The position numbers were made by a program, and so were the translations under genes. Below the pieces are notes generated by a model. That model worked only from the letters and a program-made list of their open reading frames with translations. It was not told the origin of the DNA and searched no databases. A stretch of 64,000 nt of DNA from Phycisphaerae bacterium. GTDB lineage: Bacteria > Planctomycetota > Phycisphaerae > UBA1845 > CAIVHJ01. Position 1 is the first letter of the stretch. Every line of letters begins with the position of its first letter. The stretch lies in the NCBI GenBank assembly GCA_022072405.1, contig JAJVHX010000015.1, positions 1 to 64,000 on the forward strand, read 5' to 3'. Shown here one piece after another: positions 1-8,680 of the stretch.

Positions 1-442
1 CCACCTGCCGGAGCTGCCGGTCCATAAGCGTCAGGTCGGCCATACGCGGGTGCTGGCGCCGCAATTCCGGACTCTGCCGCTGGCCCATGATATTCTGATC
101 CGGCTGACCCACAAGGCGGCAGCGCGAATGCGCCACTATCGTTACTGGGCGCGGCAGTTGTCGGTATTCGTGCGGTTTATGGATGGGGCTTCGTGGCAGG
201 ATCAGGCTTACCTTGGTCCGGCGCAGGATACTTCGACCATCGTGGAGGCGATCAACCACTTATGGCCGCACTGCCCGACGAATCATAAACCCCTGCAGGT
301 GGGGCTGGCGTTATTTGATCTGGTGACCGAAGCGTCAGCCACCCTGCCGCTGCTGGAGGCCGATCGGCGGCGGACCCGTTTGTGGCAGGCGGTGGAGGCG
401 ATCAACCGGCGTTATGGAACTGGCCTGCCCACTGAAAACTGA
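1..442 (+). CDS. Y-family DNA polymerase (ImuB/UmuC/DinB type), C-terminal part only
   Basis: This open frame enters from the left edge (first full codon at position 2) and stops at 440-442, so only about 146 C-terminal residues are visible. A VGHTRVLAP stretch is followed by a helix-strand region and ends in LWQAVEAINRRYG. That matches the little-finger (DNA-clamp) region of Y-family translesion polymerases, where a K/RSxGHxxVL motif precedes the domain and a closing helix ends in N-RYG. The palm residues that would prove catalysis lie outside the window. The role would be error-prone bypass of DNA lesions. The call comes from pattern memory, and an ImuB-like non-catalytic paralogue is also possible. 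Confidence 0.6.
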   Translation, partial: HLPELPVHKRQVGHTRVLAPQFRTLPLAHDILIRLTHKAAARMRHYRYWARQLSVFVRFMDGASWQDQAYLGPAQDTSTIVEAINHLWPHCPTNHKPLQVGLALFDLVTEASATLPLLEADRRRTRLWQAVEAINRRYGTGLPTEN

Positions 443-452
443 TCCAGGTCTA

Positions 453-473
453 GAGTGATATTTGGTATCACTC
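453..473 (+). terminator. Short hairpin just after the polymerase gene
   Basis: GAGTGATA and TATCACTC form an 8-bp perfect stem around a TTTGG loop, 10 nt after the polymerase stop. It can be extended by TCT/AGA across one A-C mismatch. No clear T-run follows, so it may be a processing or weak termination hairpin rather than a classical intrinsic terminator. Confidence 0.35.
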
Positions 474-479
474 CAGAGC

Positions 480-555
480 TGATTTCAAAATCACCAATTG
501 AGGCTTCACGCGGGCTAAAGTCAGCGGCTCATTGAATTTTGAAGCCGCTTCCTCA
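480..555 (+). repeat. REP-like palindrome, family 1, degenerate copy
   Basis: The core CGCGGGCTAAAGTCAGCGGCTC at 509-530 is followed by ATTGAATTTT and preceded by a TTCAAAATCAC segment. The same order is seen near 16340-16405. The palindromic arms are partly decayed (AGTCAGC instead of AGCCCGC). It is intergenic, between the polymerase and a convergent gene. Confidence 0.6.
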
Positions 556-592
556 CCGGCGAGACTCTGAAAAGATCCCAATACCTCAAAGA

Positions 593-1393
593 TCAGCGAG
601 CGGCTTTTTCGGCTTTCTTCCTGGATTTATTCACCAGCTTCATAAATTTTTTATTGGTTTGCAGGTCCGGAGCCAATTGCACACATTTCTGGAGGATTTC
701 ATTCTGGCGGGGATAATCCTGCAGCGCGTCCAGCGAATCGGCCATGAGCAGATAAACGGATAAATCATCTCCCGCAAGATTCAGACATTTTTCGCAGGTG
801 CTGACGACTTCGGCGTGGCGACCGGCAGATTGATAGATGCGGGCCAGCAGATAGAGAGTCACGGCGGGATCGTCGCTTTCGTCGACCGCTTGTTCCAGAA
901 AGGTGGCGGAATCATTCAGCTCGCCGCATAGTTCACAATGCATGCTCTGGGCCATCAGCAATTCATGACCGGCACCGGCGGCTTCCAGCCGCTGATAGAG
1001 AACCTCGATATCCGCTGCCGCGCTGAGTATGAATAAGCTCTCCACATGGCTGCGAAGAAAGTGGCCGGTGGGTAATTTTTCGGCCTGGCCGGGCAACTGA
1101 AAATGATTCTTACCCGCTTCAACGGCTTGCAGGCAGTGTTCCACGCTTTCGCGCGTCGCAGTCAACACCTTGTCCAGATCGGCGAGGGGGATGCTGCTCG
1201 CGGAGTTGCATTTTTTGCATTCCTTCAAAATGCGGACCGGCTTGCCCTCCGGGATGAGCGGGATGAAGTAAATGTGGCCCCAGCGGCGGCCGTCATAGCT
1301 CTTGAGTTCACCATAATGTCCGCACTTTTCGCACTCGCCGTGGCTGAGGACGACATTCCTGACACCGTACATCCTGGAACCGTAGACGATCAT
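593..1393 (-). CDS. Zinc-ribbon protein with TPR-like C-terminal half
   Basis: This 266-residue protein has two CxxC pairs, C21/C24 and C59/C62, which can form one zinc ribbon around a GRRWGHIYFIPLIP segment. From about residue 150 on, helical repeats with alternating Ala/Leu and a YLLARIYQSAGRHAEV stretch look like tetratricopeptide repeats. No signal peptide is present, so it is probably cytosolic. The stop of the upstream gene is 10 nt away, so the two are probably cotranscribed. The function is unknown; a scaffold or nucleic-acid-associated role would be a guess. Confidence 0.65.
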   Translation of the reverse strand: MIVYGSRMYGVRNVVLSHGECEKCGHYGELKSYDGRRWGHIYFIPLIPEGKPVRILKECKKCNSASSIPLADLDKVLTATRESVEHCLQAVEAGKNHFQLPGQAEKLPTGHFLRSHVESLFILSAAADIEVLYQRLEAAGAGHELLMAQSMHCELCGELNDSATFLEQAVDESDDPAVTLYLLARIYQSAGRHAEVVSTCEKCLNLAGDDLSVYLLMADSLDALQDYPRQNEILQKCVQLAPDLQTNKKFMKLVNKSRKKAEKAAR

Positions 1394-1403
1394 GGTGACT
1401 CCG

Positions 1404-2033
1404 TCAGGCGCCCGCGCGGGCCCGGATCATCATGACAATGCCGACACCCGCTAAAGCCAAACCGCCGCCGATCATTCCCACCAGCTTGCCGCTGCCGGAG
1501 GGTTGGCGGCCATGATGCAAAATCCAGCAGCGATCGAAATTGACATGGGGATAACTTTCTTCGAGCAGCCGGCGCTCCTTGGAATCGAGCGATTCAATTT
1601 CATTGACCACCATCCCCTGAATGGTGGGTTGCTCGCCCAGTAGCATCAGGCCGGCGTCGTTGGAAATTTTTCCCGATTTGACGATCACCTGGATGGGGGG
1701 TTCGGGCAACGATCCGGTCAATTCACCATCCTCCCCGATCATGCTCAATAATTTTTTGTGGAAATCACCGTTCAGCGGAATGGCCGGCACCCAGACGTTG
1801 GTCCACGAACTGCTGGATGAAGATGATTTGCTTTCATAGACAAACTGCTCATCCCACAGGAGGAAGTCAGTCATAATCACATGGGCGTTCTCACCTGGAC
1901 CCTTATCGCTGAGTTCCTGGCAGGTCATGGTCTGGGGTGTTTTGCCGGCGGCCGAGGAAAGACGTGATTCCTGGATGCCGAAATAGATCAAGGCTCCTCC
2001 GCCGATAATCATAGCCAGAGTGAAACGGTTCAT
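1404..2033 (-). CDS. Hypothetical two-TM membrane protein
   Basis: The ATG at 2033 is preferred over a longer frame because AAAGGA lies 8 nt upstream and a hydrophobic helix follows at once (about residues 5-20). A second helix closes the protein (about 185-203) and ends in RARAGA. Between them is a soluble segment of about 165 residues with a serine run and one Cys near each end. The topology, with two helices flanking an exposed domain, resembles bacterial GIDE-type membrane proteins, but no RING-like residues are visible. It is first in a probable two-gene unit with the zinc-ribbon/TPR gene downstream. Confidence 0.55.
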   Translation of the reverse strand: MNRFTLAMIIGGGALIYFGIQESRLSSAAGKTPQTMTCQELSDKGPGENAHVIMTDFLLWDEQFVYESKSSSSSSSWTNVWVPAIPLNGDFHKKLLSMIGEDGELTGSLPEPPIQVIVKSGKISNDAGLMLLGEQPTIQGMVVNEIESLDSKERRLLEESYPHVNFDRCWILHHGRQPSGSGKLVGMIGGGLALAGVGIVMMIRARAGA

Positions 2034-2240
2034 GTGAAATCCTTTTGCAGAGCTGTAGGAAGTGAAAGACGCACTGCTCGAGCGCCGGGTCATTGCACAG
2101 GTGTTATTTTATACGAGGGGGCGGAAATCTATTCAATAGATAGAATGTTAAGATATGCTGAAAGCAAAATTTATACTTATCGTGATCTGCTTAATAATAG
2201 GCAGAATCAGCACAATGGTCGGTACCGGGTGCCGTAGCAA

Positions 2241-3698
2241 TTATGGCTGCCGGCGGAAATTACGCGGTAATAACATGAACAATAACATCAGGCTGAAACC
2301 CGCCAGGGTCGTCCCGGCACCACAACCGCCTCCGCTGCCAGAGTCTGGTTCGGGCTGCGGAGTGGTGTTATCGTTATCGCCCGGCAGGGTGGGCAACGGG
2401 CAGCCCTGGTCATCGACCTTCACGCCCAAGCCCGTGTCGGGGCAGAAATCGTTCTGATTCAATACGCCATCCTCATCGCCATCCAATTGCGGAATATCCT
2501 CTTCGGACGGGGCACAGCCATGCTCATCGATCGGCTGGCCGATCGGGCTGTTGGGACACTGATCCACCGCGTTATTGAAGCCGTCAAAATCAGTATCCAT
2601 CTGGAACACCGCACAGCCGGAGCTGTTGACCGGTTGGCCGATGGGCGTCTCCGGACATTGATCGAGATGGTTCTCCACGCCGTCAGCATCGAGATCGAAG
2701 AAATTGGGATCGCAACCGGTTTCCGGATCGACGTTCTCGTCTGCCGGGGTGTCACCGCATAAATCGACGGCATCACTCACCCCATCCTGGTCGCTGTCGC
2801 GCTGCGAGGGATCACAGCCATTTTCATCCACATTGACCGGGGGAAAGGTCGTATTCGGGCAATCATCGAGGCAGTCAAAGAGGGTGTCGCCGTCGCTGTC
2901 TTCGTCCACTTCACCGCAACCGCAGATGCCCGGATCTGTTTTGAAGGGGTCCGCCGGGCAGCCGTCGAGACAATTCACCAAGCCGTCGCCATCTTCATCT
3001 GCATCATCCACCGCGCAACCGCACAGACCGGGGACGATTTTGTTGGGATTGGTGGGGCACTCGTCGTCGCAATCCGCCACGCCGTCGGTGTCGCTATCCA
3101 CATCGGCTACTCCGCAGCCGCACAGTCCCGGAGTGCTCTTGTCTTCGTCGTCGGGGCAGCCGTCACAGGCATCGCCGAAACCATCTTCATCGCCGTCGGC
3201 CTGGCTGGGATTGGCGAAGGCGGGACAGTTATCCTCCGTATCGGGAATGCCGTCATCGTCGCTATCCGCCGGAGCGAGCACATTCATCGTCACCGCCACC
3301 GCCAGCGGGATCGGCGTAATCGGCACGCCGGTGCAATCAGTGGTAACGTTGATCGTCGCCGTACCCTCCACCGTGGTGTCGCCGTCAATACCGGTGGGAT
3401 TGACGATCACCGCGATCGGAATCTGCAGGACGGCATCATCGCCGGAAGTAGGGTTGGTGGTCAGCCAGGCATCGCCCGTGCTGATGGTAATCGTGTAACT
3501 GCGTCCATTCTGGCCACTGGTACAGCCGGTGTTGAAAGTGACATTCTGAATTGCCGGCGATGTTCCTTCGGGGACGTTATACGTCAGGGTGGTCGGTACC
3601 ACCGATTGAGCCTGGGCCAGAGCGGCGGACCAACTCACGATCAGGGGGGCCAGCCATCCACAGGTACGGCGTTTCTGAAAAAAAATCAATGAAAACAT
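2241..3698 (-). CDS. Secreted thrombospondin type 3 repeat protein with C-terminal sorting anchor
   Basis: This 485-residue protein starts with a basic-hydrophobic signal peptide (to about residue 30, AQAQ-like cleavage). An all-beta N-terminal domain follows (about 31-140). Next come roughly ten Asp-rich calcium-binding TSP3-type repeats of the DxDxDGxxDxxDxCP kind (about 143-445), several closing with GxCGCG cysteines. A GSGGGCGAG linker then leads into a hydrophobic helix and a basic RNFRRQP tail. That tripartite tail resembles MYXO-CTERM/GlyGly-CTERM sorting signals, with the Cys as likely processing site. It is probably a calcium-stiffened cell-surface protein. The upstream region is shared with the divergent gene at 3882. 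Confidence 0.8.
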   Translation of the reverse strand: MFSLIFFQKRRTCGWLAPLIVSWSAALAQAQSVVPTTLTYNVPEGTSPAIQNVTFNTGCTSGQNGRSYTITISTGDAWLTTNPTSGDDAVLQIPIAVIVNPTGIDGDTTVEGTATINVTTDCTGVPITPIPLAVAVTMNVLAPADSDDDGIPDTEDNCPAFANPSQADGDEDGFGDACDGCPDDEDKSTPGLCGCGVADVDSDTDGVADCDDECPTNPNKIVPGLCGCAVDDADEDGDGLVNCLDGCPADPFKTDPGICGCGEVDEDSDGDTLFDCLDDCPNTTFPPVNVDENGCDPSQRDSDQDGVSDAVDLCGDTPADENVDPETGCDPNFFDLDADGVENHLDQCPETPIGQPVNSSGCAVFQMDTDFDGFNNAVDQCPNSPIGQPIDEHGCAPSEEDIPQLDGDEDGVLNQNDFCPDTGLGVKVDDQGCPLPTLPGDNDNTTPQPEPDSGSGGGCGAGTTLAGFSLMLLFMLLPRNFRRQP

Positions 3699-3881
3699 AC
3701 TTCTTCCTCACTCCATCCCGGCAGCATAATCTGTCGATTGATATATCGATGGTATGTTCTTTAGAATGCTAGAGGTGGTCAGGAGTCATGTCAATTAACT
3801 TGAGGAGATTCAGGCTGTTTATGGTCGGGCCAGACGCATTTCCGGTCCGGTAATGACGACTGACAACGGAATAAATATACC

Positions 3882-6032
3882 ATGAAGCCGATGATAATGA
3901 TCAACACCCTATTAGTCGCGGTCATGTGGAGTTTGACGGTTGCTGCTCCACCCGCAGCCGAACAGCCCAAACCACATCGGCAGGTACCTTTTTATCAGCA
4001 AATACCCCAACCCGATCGGGAGATCGCCGCAGAACTGCTGGAAGCGACCTGGGAGACGCTGGGCAGTGATCGTTGGCCTGCGCTGCAGGAGCAAGCAAGG
4101 CAGTTGCTGTTGGCCCGACTGGTGTACGGTCGACCCGATGATGAAAGTTACGTCAGCTATCTCTACTTTTATCTGCTGGCGGACTGGCTGCCTCGATTGG
4201 CGGATTTAGACCTCGAACCGAAGGAGCTGCTCGATTATCAACGCTGGCTGATCCTCCATCCGCAGATCACGGCGCCATTGCTGCTGGCGCTGTCGCCCGA
4301 AGATGACGCGCTGCAGGCGGCGGCCGTTATTCAGGAATTATGTCGGCACAACTCGGATGCGGTGTTGCACTACCCGGAATTGGCGATTGCCGCCGCACTC
4401 GACTATGACCGGCGCGATCGGGATACGGCTCAGCTTACCGCGCAATTCGACTGGTGGACGGGAAAACGACCCTGGGCACTGCCCGTTGAGAAGTTGCCGC
4501 AGGAACTGGCCCGCTACCTCTATCCCAGCGACATCTCCTCGTCTGAGCGTCAGGGGGTTTATGATTTTTATGCCGCGACGACCGACATGAACCAGGTTTA
4601 TCGTGATGTGATCTACGATTTCGACGCCCTGTTGGAAAAGCAGCCGCCGCGCTTAACTGGCAAGCCGCGTTCGATCGAGAACCTGCTGGTTTACGGCAGT
4701 ACCTGTACCGATCAGACCTACGCGGCGGTGCAGGTGGGCCGGGCCAAGGGCTATCCGATGGTGGAGCTGGTGTTTCATGGGCCGGGCGTTGTCGGCCACA
4801 GCTGGGCCGCCCAGTTTCTCGGGCAGAAAGAAGGTCCGCTCTGGAACGCCGTGGGGGCTATTCCCGAAGCCTATCCCTTCGGCTGGACTTTTGATCCCGC
4901 CACCGGCCAGCGTGAAAGTCAGCAGACCCTCGGCTTCCTCGGGGCCTATGTGCAGTCCGCCCCGACCGAGCGCTGGATTAGCCTGGGACTCGCTCGATTG
5001 GCCGACAGGACCGCTGATCTGATAGCGGAAAAGAAGGTCGATTATCCGGCTGAATTGTTCGAGAAATTGCTGAAGCGCCGCGCCCAGCCTCACCACCCGG
5101 ATCAGGATCATCTCGACTATTTCAAACCGCAACCGCAGGCCAAGCTCGAAGGCGAGCGGATTGAGTTTCTACTGCAGCGCAGTTACGAACGCTGTGCGTT
5201 TCAACCCGAGTTGTGGCGCAGCCTGGTGCGTCTGGCCAGGGGGCAACACCTGTCCGCCGCGGCGACGATAAAATTCATTGATCAACTGGCGAAAATGACT
5301 CGCGGCAGTTATCGTGACAAATTATTTTTTGTCCTGCTGGAGATCGCCCCCGCTCTCGATCGACTGGGGCAGGAGCGGTTTCTCGATGCAGCTGCCAATT
5401 GGGTGAACGAGTCTGATATCCGCCGCGCCCCGACGCTGGTGGCGGAGATTTTTCTGCTGGCGGGGGACATCACCCGCCAACGTGGCGACATCGATAAAGC
5501 GATCGAGCTGTATATCCGGGCCATCAGCCTGAAACCGGATTACGGCCCGGTCTCGATTCCCGCCCTCATGCGGTTGCTGCCCTTGCTCAAGGATCGGGCG
5601 GATGAGCTGGGAGTTCGGCGGGAACTGGATCTGCTGCTGGCTGCCAGTAACGATCCGCTGTTTCAATTGCAGTTGCTGCCCGCCACGGTACAGGCCGGCG
5701 ATAAACAGGCAGCCCTGGAGCGGTTGATTACCATCGTTGAGGATGGCGATCCCGAGCAGCGCGGGTATTACACCGCCGCCCGCCAGGCCATTGAGCTGAT
5801 GGTGGAAATGCAGGAAACCGGGTGGGCGTTGTCGGCTGCAAAAAATCTCTACCAGCAGACCCGCAATCATGAGGATGGCCAACGGGTGGTGCGGATCATG
5901 CGGGTGCTGGGACAGAATGAACTGGCGGATCAAGCGGAAAAAGAGGTCGAAGAATTTGAAAAAGAACGTCTCGCGGAGATTGAGCGCCAGGCTGAACTCC
6001 GGCGTCAGGAACTCCGCGAGCGCCATCAATAA
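3882..6032 (+). CDS. Secreted transglutaminase-like/TPR protein
   Basis: This 716-residue protein has an N-terminal signal peptide (cleavage near AAPPA). A central papain-fold triad is readable: C275 in STCTDQTYAA, H306 in VVGHSWAA and D338 in FDPATGQ. The order and spacing match transglutaminase-like (TgpA/YebA type) peptidases. From about residue 430 the chain is helical, with a TPR pair near 525-560 and a charged coiled-coil tail (EKEVEEFEKERLAEIERQAE). It likely acts in the periplasm on peptide or cell-wall substrates. dapF starts 39 nt downstream, so they may be cotranscribed, but a wall-related link is only an inference. Confidence 0.65.
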   Translation: MKPMIMINTLLVAVMWSLTVAAPPAAEQPKPHRQVPFYQQIPQPDREIAAELLEATWETLGSDRWPALQEQARQLLLARLVYGRPDDESYVSYLYFYLLADWLPRLADLDLEPKELLDYQRWLILHPQITAPLLLALSPEDDALQAAAVIQELCRHNSDAVLHYPELAIAAALDYDRRDRDTAQLTAQFDWWTGKRPWALPVEKLPQELARYLYPSDISSSERQGVYDFYAATTDMNQVYRDVIYDFDALLEKQPPRLTGKPRSIENLLVYGSTCTDQTYAAVQVGRAKGYPMVELVFHGPGVVGHSWAAQFLGQKEGPLWNAVGAIPEAYPFGWTFDPATGQRESQQTLGFLGAYVQSAPTERWISLGLARLADRTADLIAEKKVDYPAELFEKLLKRRAQPHHPDQDHLDYFKPQPQAKLEGERIEFLLQRSYERCAFQPELWRSLVRLARGQHLSAAATIKFIDQLAKMTRGSYRDKLFFVLLEIAPALDRLGQERFLDAAANWVNESDIRRAPTLVAEIFLLAGDITRQRGDIDKAIELYIRAISLKPDYGPVSIPALMRLLPLLKDRADELGVRRELDLLLAASNDPLFQLQLLPATVQAGDKQAALERLITIVEDGDPEQRGYYTAARQAIELMVEMQETGWALSAAKNLYQQTRNHEDGQRVVRIMRVLGQNELADQAEKEVEEFEKERLAEIERQAELRRQELRERHQ

Positions 6033-6071
6033 ATAGCGCTACCGGCGCCGGATCAAGAGGATGAGGCGGCG

Positions 6072-6899
6072 ATGAAATTCACCAAGATGCATGGATTGGG
6101 GAACGATTATATCTATGTCAACTGTTTTACCGAGCAGGTGGCTGACCCGCCGGCGCTGGCCCGGGCCATCAGCGATCGTCATCGGGGGGTGGGCAGCGAC
6201 GGGCTGATCATGATCTGCCCCTCGGAGAGCGCCGACGTGCGCATGGAGATGTACAACGCTGATGGTTCGCGCGGGATGATGTGCGGTAACGGCATCCGTT
6301 GCGTGGCGAAATACTGCTATGAGCATGGCCTGTCCCGGAATAACCCGTTGCGCGTGGAGACCGACTCCGGGCTGAAGATGCTGGAACTGACCGTGGAGGC
6401 GGGTCAGGTAACGCAGGTGCGGGTGGATATGGGTGAACCGGTGTTGCGCGCCCAGCGGATTCCGGTGCGTCTGCCGGGCGAGCGGATCATCAATCAGGTG
6501 GTGGAGTTTGGCAAAAAACGGCTGGCGATCACCTGCGTGTCGATGGGTAATCCGCATGTGATCATTTTTACCGAGCAGTTGGCGGAGGTGCCGCTCGCCG
6601 AGCTGGGACCGCAGATTGAACAGGCTCCGCTCTTTCCGGAGCGGATCAATGTGCATTTTGTGGCGGTGCAGTCGCCGCTTGAAGCAACCATGCGCACCTG
6701 GGAACGGGGCAGCGGTATCACCCAGGCCTGCGGCACGGGAGCTTGTGCGGTGCTGGTTGCCGGCGTGGTGAATAAAAAACTGAGTCGCACCGCCACCATC
6801 CATCTGCCCGGAGGCGATCTGCACATCGAATGGGCCGCCGATCAGCATATCTACATGACCGGACCAGCCGTCGAAATCTTCACCGGCGAATGGATATGA
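6072..6899 (+). CDS. dapF: Diaminopimelate epimerase
   Basis: This 275-residue protein opens with MKFTKMHGLGNDY, as expected for DapF. The two catalytic cysteines are present: C71 in MMCGNGIRC and C220 in ACGTGACAV. The family length is about 270-280, so the gene is complete. The enzyme converts LL- to meso-diaminopimelate for lysine and peptidoglycan synthesis in the cytosol. Presence of meso-DAP synthesis fits a wall-bearing planctomycete. The start is supported by GGATGAGGCGGCG just upstream, though the Shine-Dalgarno is weak. Confidence 0.95.
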   Translation: MKFTKMHGLGNDYIYVNCFTEQVADPPALARAISDRHRGVGSDGLIMICPSESADVRMEMYNADGSRGMMCGNGIRCVAKYCYEHGLSRNNPLRVETDSGLKMLELTVEAGQVTQVRVDMGEPVLRAQRIPVRLPGERIINQVVEFGKKRLAITCVSMGNPHVIIFTEQLAEVPLAELGPQIEQAPLFPERINVHFVAVQSPLEATMRTWERGSGITQACGTGACAVLVAGVVNKKLSRTATIHLPGGDLHIEWAADQHIYMTGPAVEIFTGEWI

Positions 6900-6954
6900 A
6901 GCTGAGCATTTTTTATAAATATGAGAATTGGGTATGGGGGCGGCTGCGCCATAG

Positions 6955-7000
6955 GGACGTCGCGCAGGCTGAAGCCCGCGGCTCTTTGAATTTTATACTT
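6955..7000 (+). repeat. REP-like palindrome, family 1
   Basis: CGCGCAGGCTGAAGCCCGCGGCTCTTTGA at 6961-6989 gives a near-palindromic GCAGGCT/AGCCCGC hairpin and is followed by ATTTTATACTTCTACC. It lies between dapF and the decayed membrane gene. Related copies are at 509, 16368, 19904, 28997, 29069 and 47038-47131. Confidence 0.75.
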
Positions 7001-7016
7001 CTACCATGATTGAGTC

Positions 7017-7608
7017 TTGGCTATGGTTCGCACTGCATTTCAACTGGTTCTGGAATCCACCAGTAAATTGACGGTCCGGGGGATATTCTGGCGATCATCA
7101 GTTCTGGGAGTTATTCTGGATATCATTATCATCAGCATACTCGTTGTTCAGGCAGGTCTGGGTTGGCCCTGGGGCGAAGCGTGGTTGCTGATTATCTATC
7201 GGTGGTCTGGTTTTCCTGCCGGGTGGACCGATACTGATCTTCAACTACCGTCATCAACTGGACATGGACTGGCGGGCCTTCTGGGGAGGTGTGGGATTCA
7301 GCTTAGGGGTCACTGGACCTCCGCTGGTCATTACGGTGATTGGAGGCATAATGGAGGATTGGGATATCGAACCTGCGCTGTATCTTATCGGCATGGCCCT
7401 TTGGCTGGCGATTTCGCTGGTCGGTTTTACGGTGATAGGCGGCTTATGGGCCATCGTCGTTGGACGGTGGGCCAGAAAGTTTCCGTCATGAGTGGTCTGG
7501 CAGGATGGCACGCGGTGTGGGTATTGTGGATATTCGCTGATCGCCAACGTCAGCGGTCTCTGTCCGGAATGTGGCCATCGAATTTCCACATTCAGACAAG
7601 CAACGTAG
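7017..7608 (+). pseudogene. Decayed membrane protein with C-terminal zinc ribbon
   Basis: Coding signal is split over two frames. From 7017 (TTG start) a hydrophobic segment ends in EAWLLIIYR near 7197. From 7201 the +1 frame continues naturally as GGLVFLPGGPILIFNY and runs through two more hydrophobic helices to a TGA at 7489-7491. The same frame then reads on as GTRCGYCGYSLIANVSGLCPECGH to a TAG at 7606-7608. That is the double-CxxC ribbon that ends many planctomycete membrane proteins. One frameshift near 7195-7203 and one nonsense codon therefore separate three pieces of what looks like one gene. Alternatives are sequencing error or a separate GTG-started 38-residue ribbon peptide at 7492. 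Confidence 0.5.
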
Positions 7609-7615
7609 GATGATC

Positions 7616-7837
7616 ATGGGTTTATTATCCAAAGCCAATCCCAAGGCGACAGCCAGATCGGTCATAATCCATTCACTTTTCTGGGGCGTGATTGGACTCG
7701 TCTTATGGTTCATCTCGATCGAATATCAATGGCCCTATCCAGAAGTTGCAATCGCAGGATGGCGATCTTTGGTTGGATTCGTTTTGGTATCATCATTTTT
7801 AGGCGGACTGTCGGAATGGCAATATTCTGATGACTAA
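7616..7837 (+). CDS. Small two-TM membrane protein
   Basis: This is a 73-residue protein if translation starts at the ATG at 7616, where TAGGA lies 6 nt upstream (an ATG at 7610 is also possible). Two hydrophobic helices (about residues 14-32 and 46-64) flank a short polar loop. It follows the decayed zinc-ribbon gene by 7 nt and may have been cotranscribed with it. The family is not recognised. Confidence 0.4.
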   Translation: MGLLSKANPKATARSVIIHSLFWGVIGLVLWFISIEYQWPYPEVAIAGWRSLVGFVLVSSFLGGLSEWQYSDD

Positions 7838-7982
7838 CGAGAACCTGGTGCAGTTTTGTATAGGAGCTTGCCTTCCAATCGTATGTGTTGGTCAGCTCAG
7901 GGTGTGCAAGCACATTTCTGAAAGAAGCTGATTACAGTCGACGCTGCGGTCGACGGTTCCATTAATATGACACCACCATATA

Positions 7983-8016
7983 AATAAAAAATCCAGCCGG
8001 TGGAGTTCCGGCTGGA
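7983..8016 (-). terminator. Rho-independent terminator of the 8045-8680 gene
   Basis: TCCAGCCGG (7992-8000) and CCGGCTGGA (8008-8016) form a perfect 9-bp stem around a 7-nt loop. Read on the minus strand it is followed by TTTTTTATT. It lies 28 nt after the stop of the minus-strand gene. Confidence 0.85.
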
Positions 8017-8044
8017 CTAAAACATGACGAACACGGTATACGAA

Positions 8045-8680
8045 TCAGGGGTTCATCATGAAATCGACGAACCACTTCGGGAAGCCGATTTCGAGTTCTT
8101 CCTGCCCCGGCAGAGGCAGCAGGGTCATGGTAGTGACACCTTCTACGGTATCGAAGCCGACGGTATAACGCTGGCTGAGCTCATCCAGCATCTGCGTACC
8201 GTTATCGAGATCAAACACGACGGCCAGTTCTTCCAGCAGATCACTGCTGTTCAATCCATCGAATGAAACCATAAAGGATGTCGTCGTCAGGTATTCCGTC
8301 TGACCCCGTCCAGCAATCAAAATCGGGCCACCATTTCCTTCGCGTTGCTGTGGTTCAGCTGGCTGTGTGGCTGGAACGGGTTTAGGTTCACCCAGCAAGG
8401 CATTCACGCACTTCTGAAAGGCAACTGATTCCGGATCCAGTTTTCCACACATCTTCTCAATCAGCGACGCAGGTATCGTGCGGGTTTCAGTGGTGCCATC
8501 CGGATAAGTTCGAGTGATCGTGACGTTTTCGCCTTCTTTCTTGAACTCGAATTTGACCGTTCCCACCGGGGTTTGAATTTCACCTTTGCCGCTGCCGGGG
8601 CTCGCGCAGCCGTTGCCGCTTAAGCCGAAAATCATCCCGCTGCATAAAACTATAAAACTGAAAAATCTGTACCTGGACAT
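8045..8680 (-). CDS. Hypothetical exported protein
   Basis: The ATG at 8680 is chosen because AGGTGGGG lies just upstream; a GTG three codons earlier is weaker. The N-terminus is a signal peptide (MSRYRFFSFIVLCSG, then GLSGNGCAS), and the Cys could be a lipidation site although the lipobox is not canonical. The mature part has a charged beta-rich region with TxTRTYPDGTTETR and a Pro/Gln linker. A C-terminal domain of about 100 residues has no recognised family. It has its own terminator at 7983-8016, so it is probably monocistronic. Confidence 0.55.
   Translation of the reverse strand: MSRYRFFSFIVLCSGMIFGLSGNGCASPGSGKGEIQTPVGTVKFEFKKEGENVTITRTYPDGTTETRTIPASLIEKMCGKLDPESVAFQKCVNALLGEPKPVPATQPAEPQQREGNGGPILIAGRGQTEYLTTTSFMVSFDGLNSSDLLEELAVVFDLDNGTQMLDELSQRYTVGFDTVEGVTTMTLLPLPGQEELEIGFPKWFVDFMMNP

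Noticed and set aside
6039-6848. A long minus-strand frame over dapF
   Set aside because: It is a shadow of dapF, which has both catalytic cysteines.
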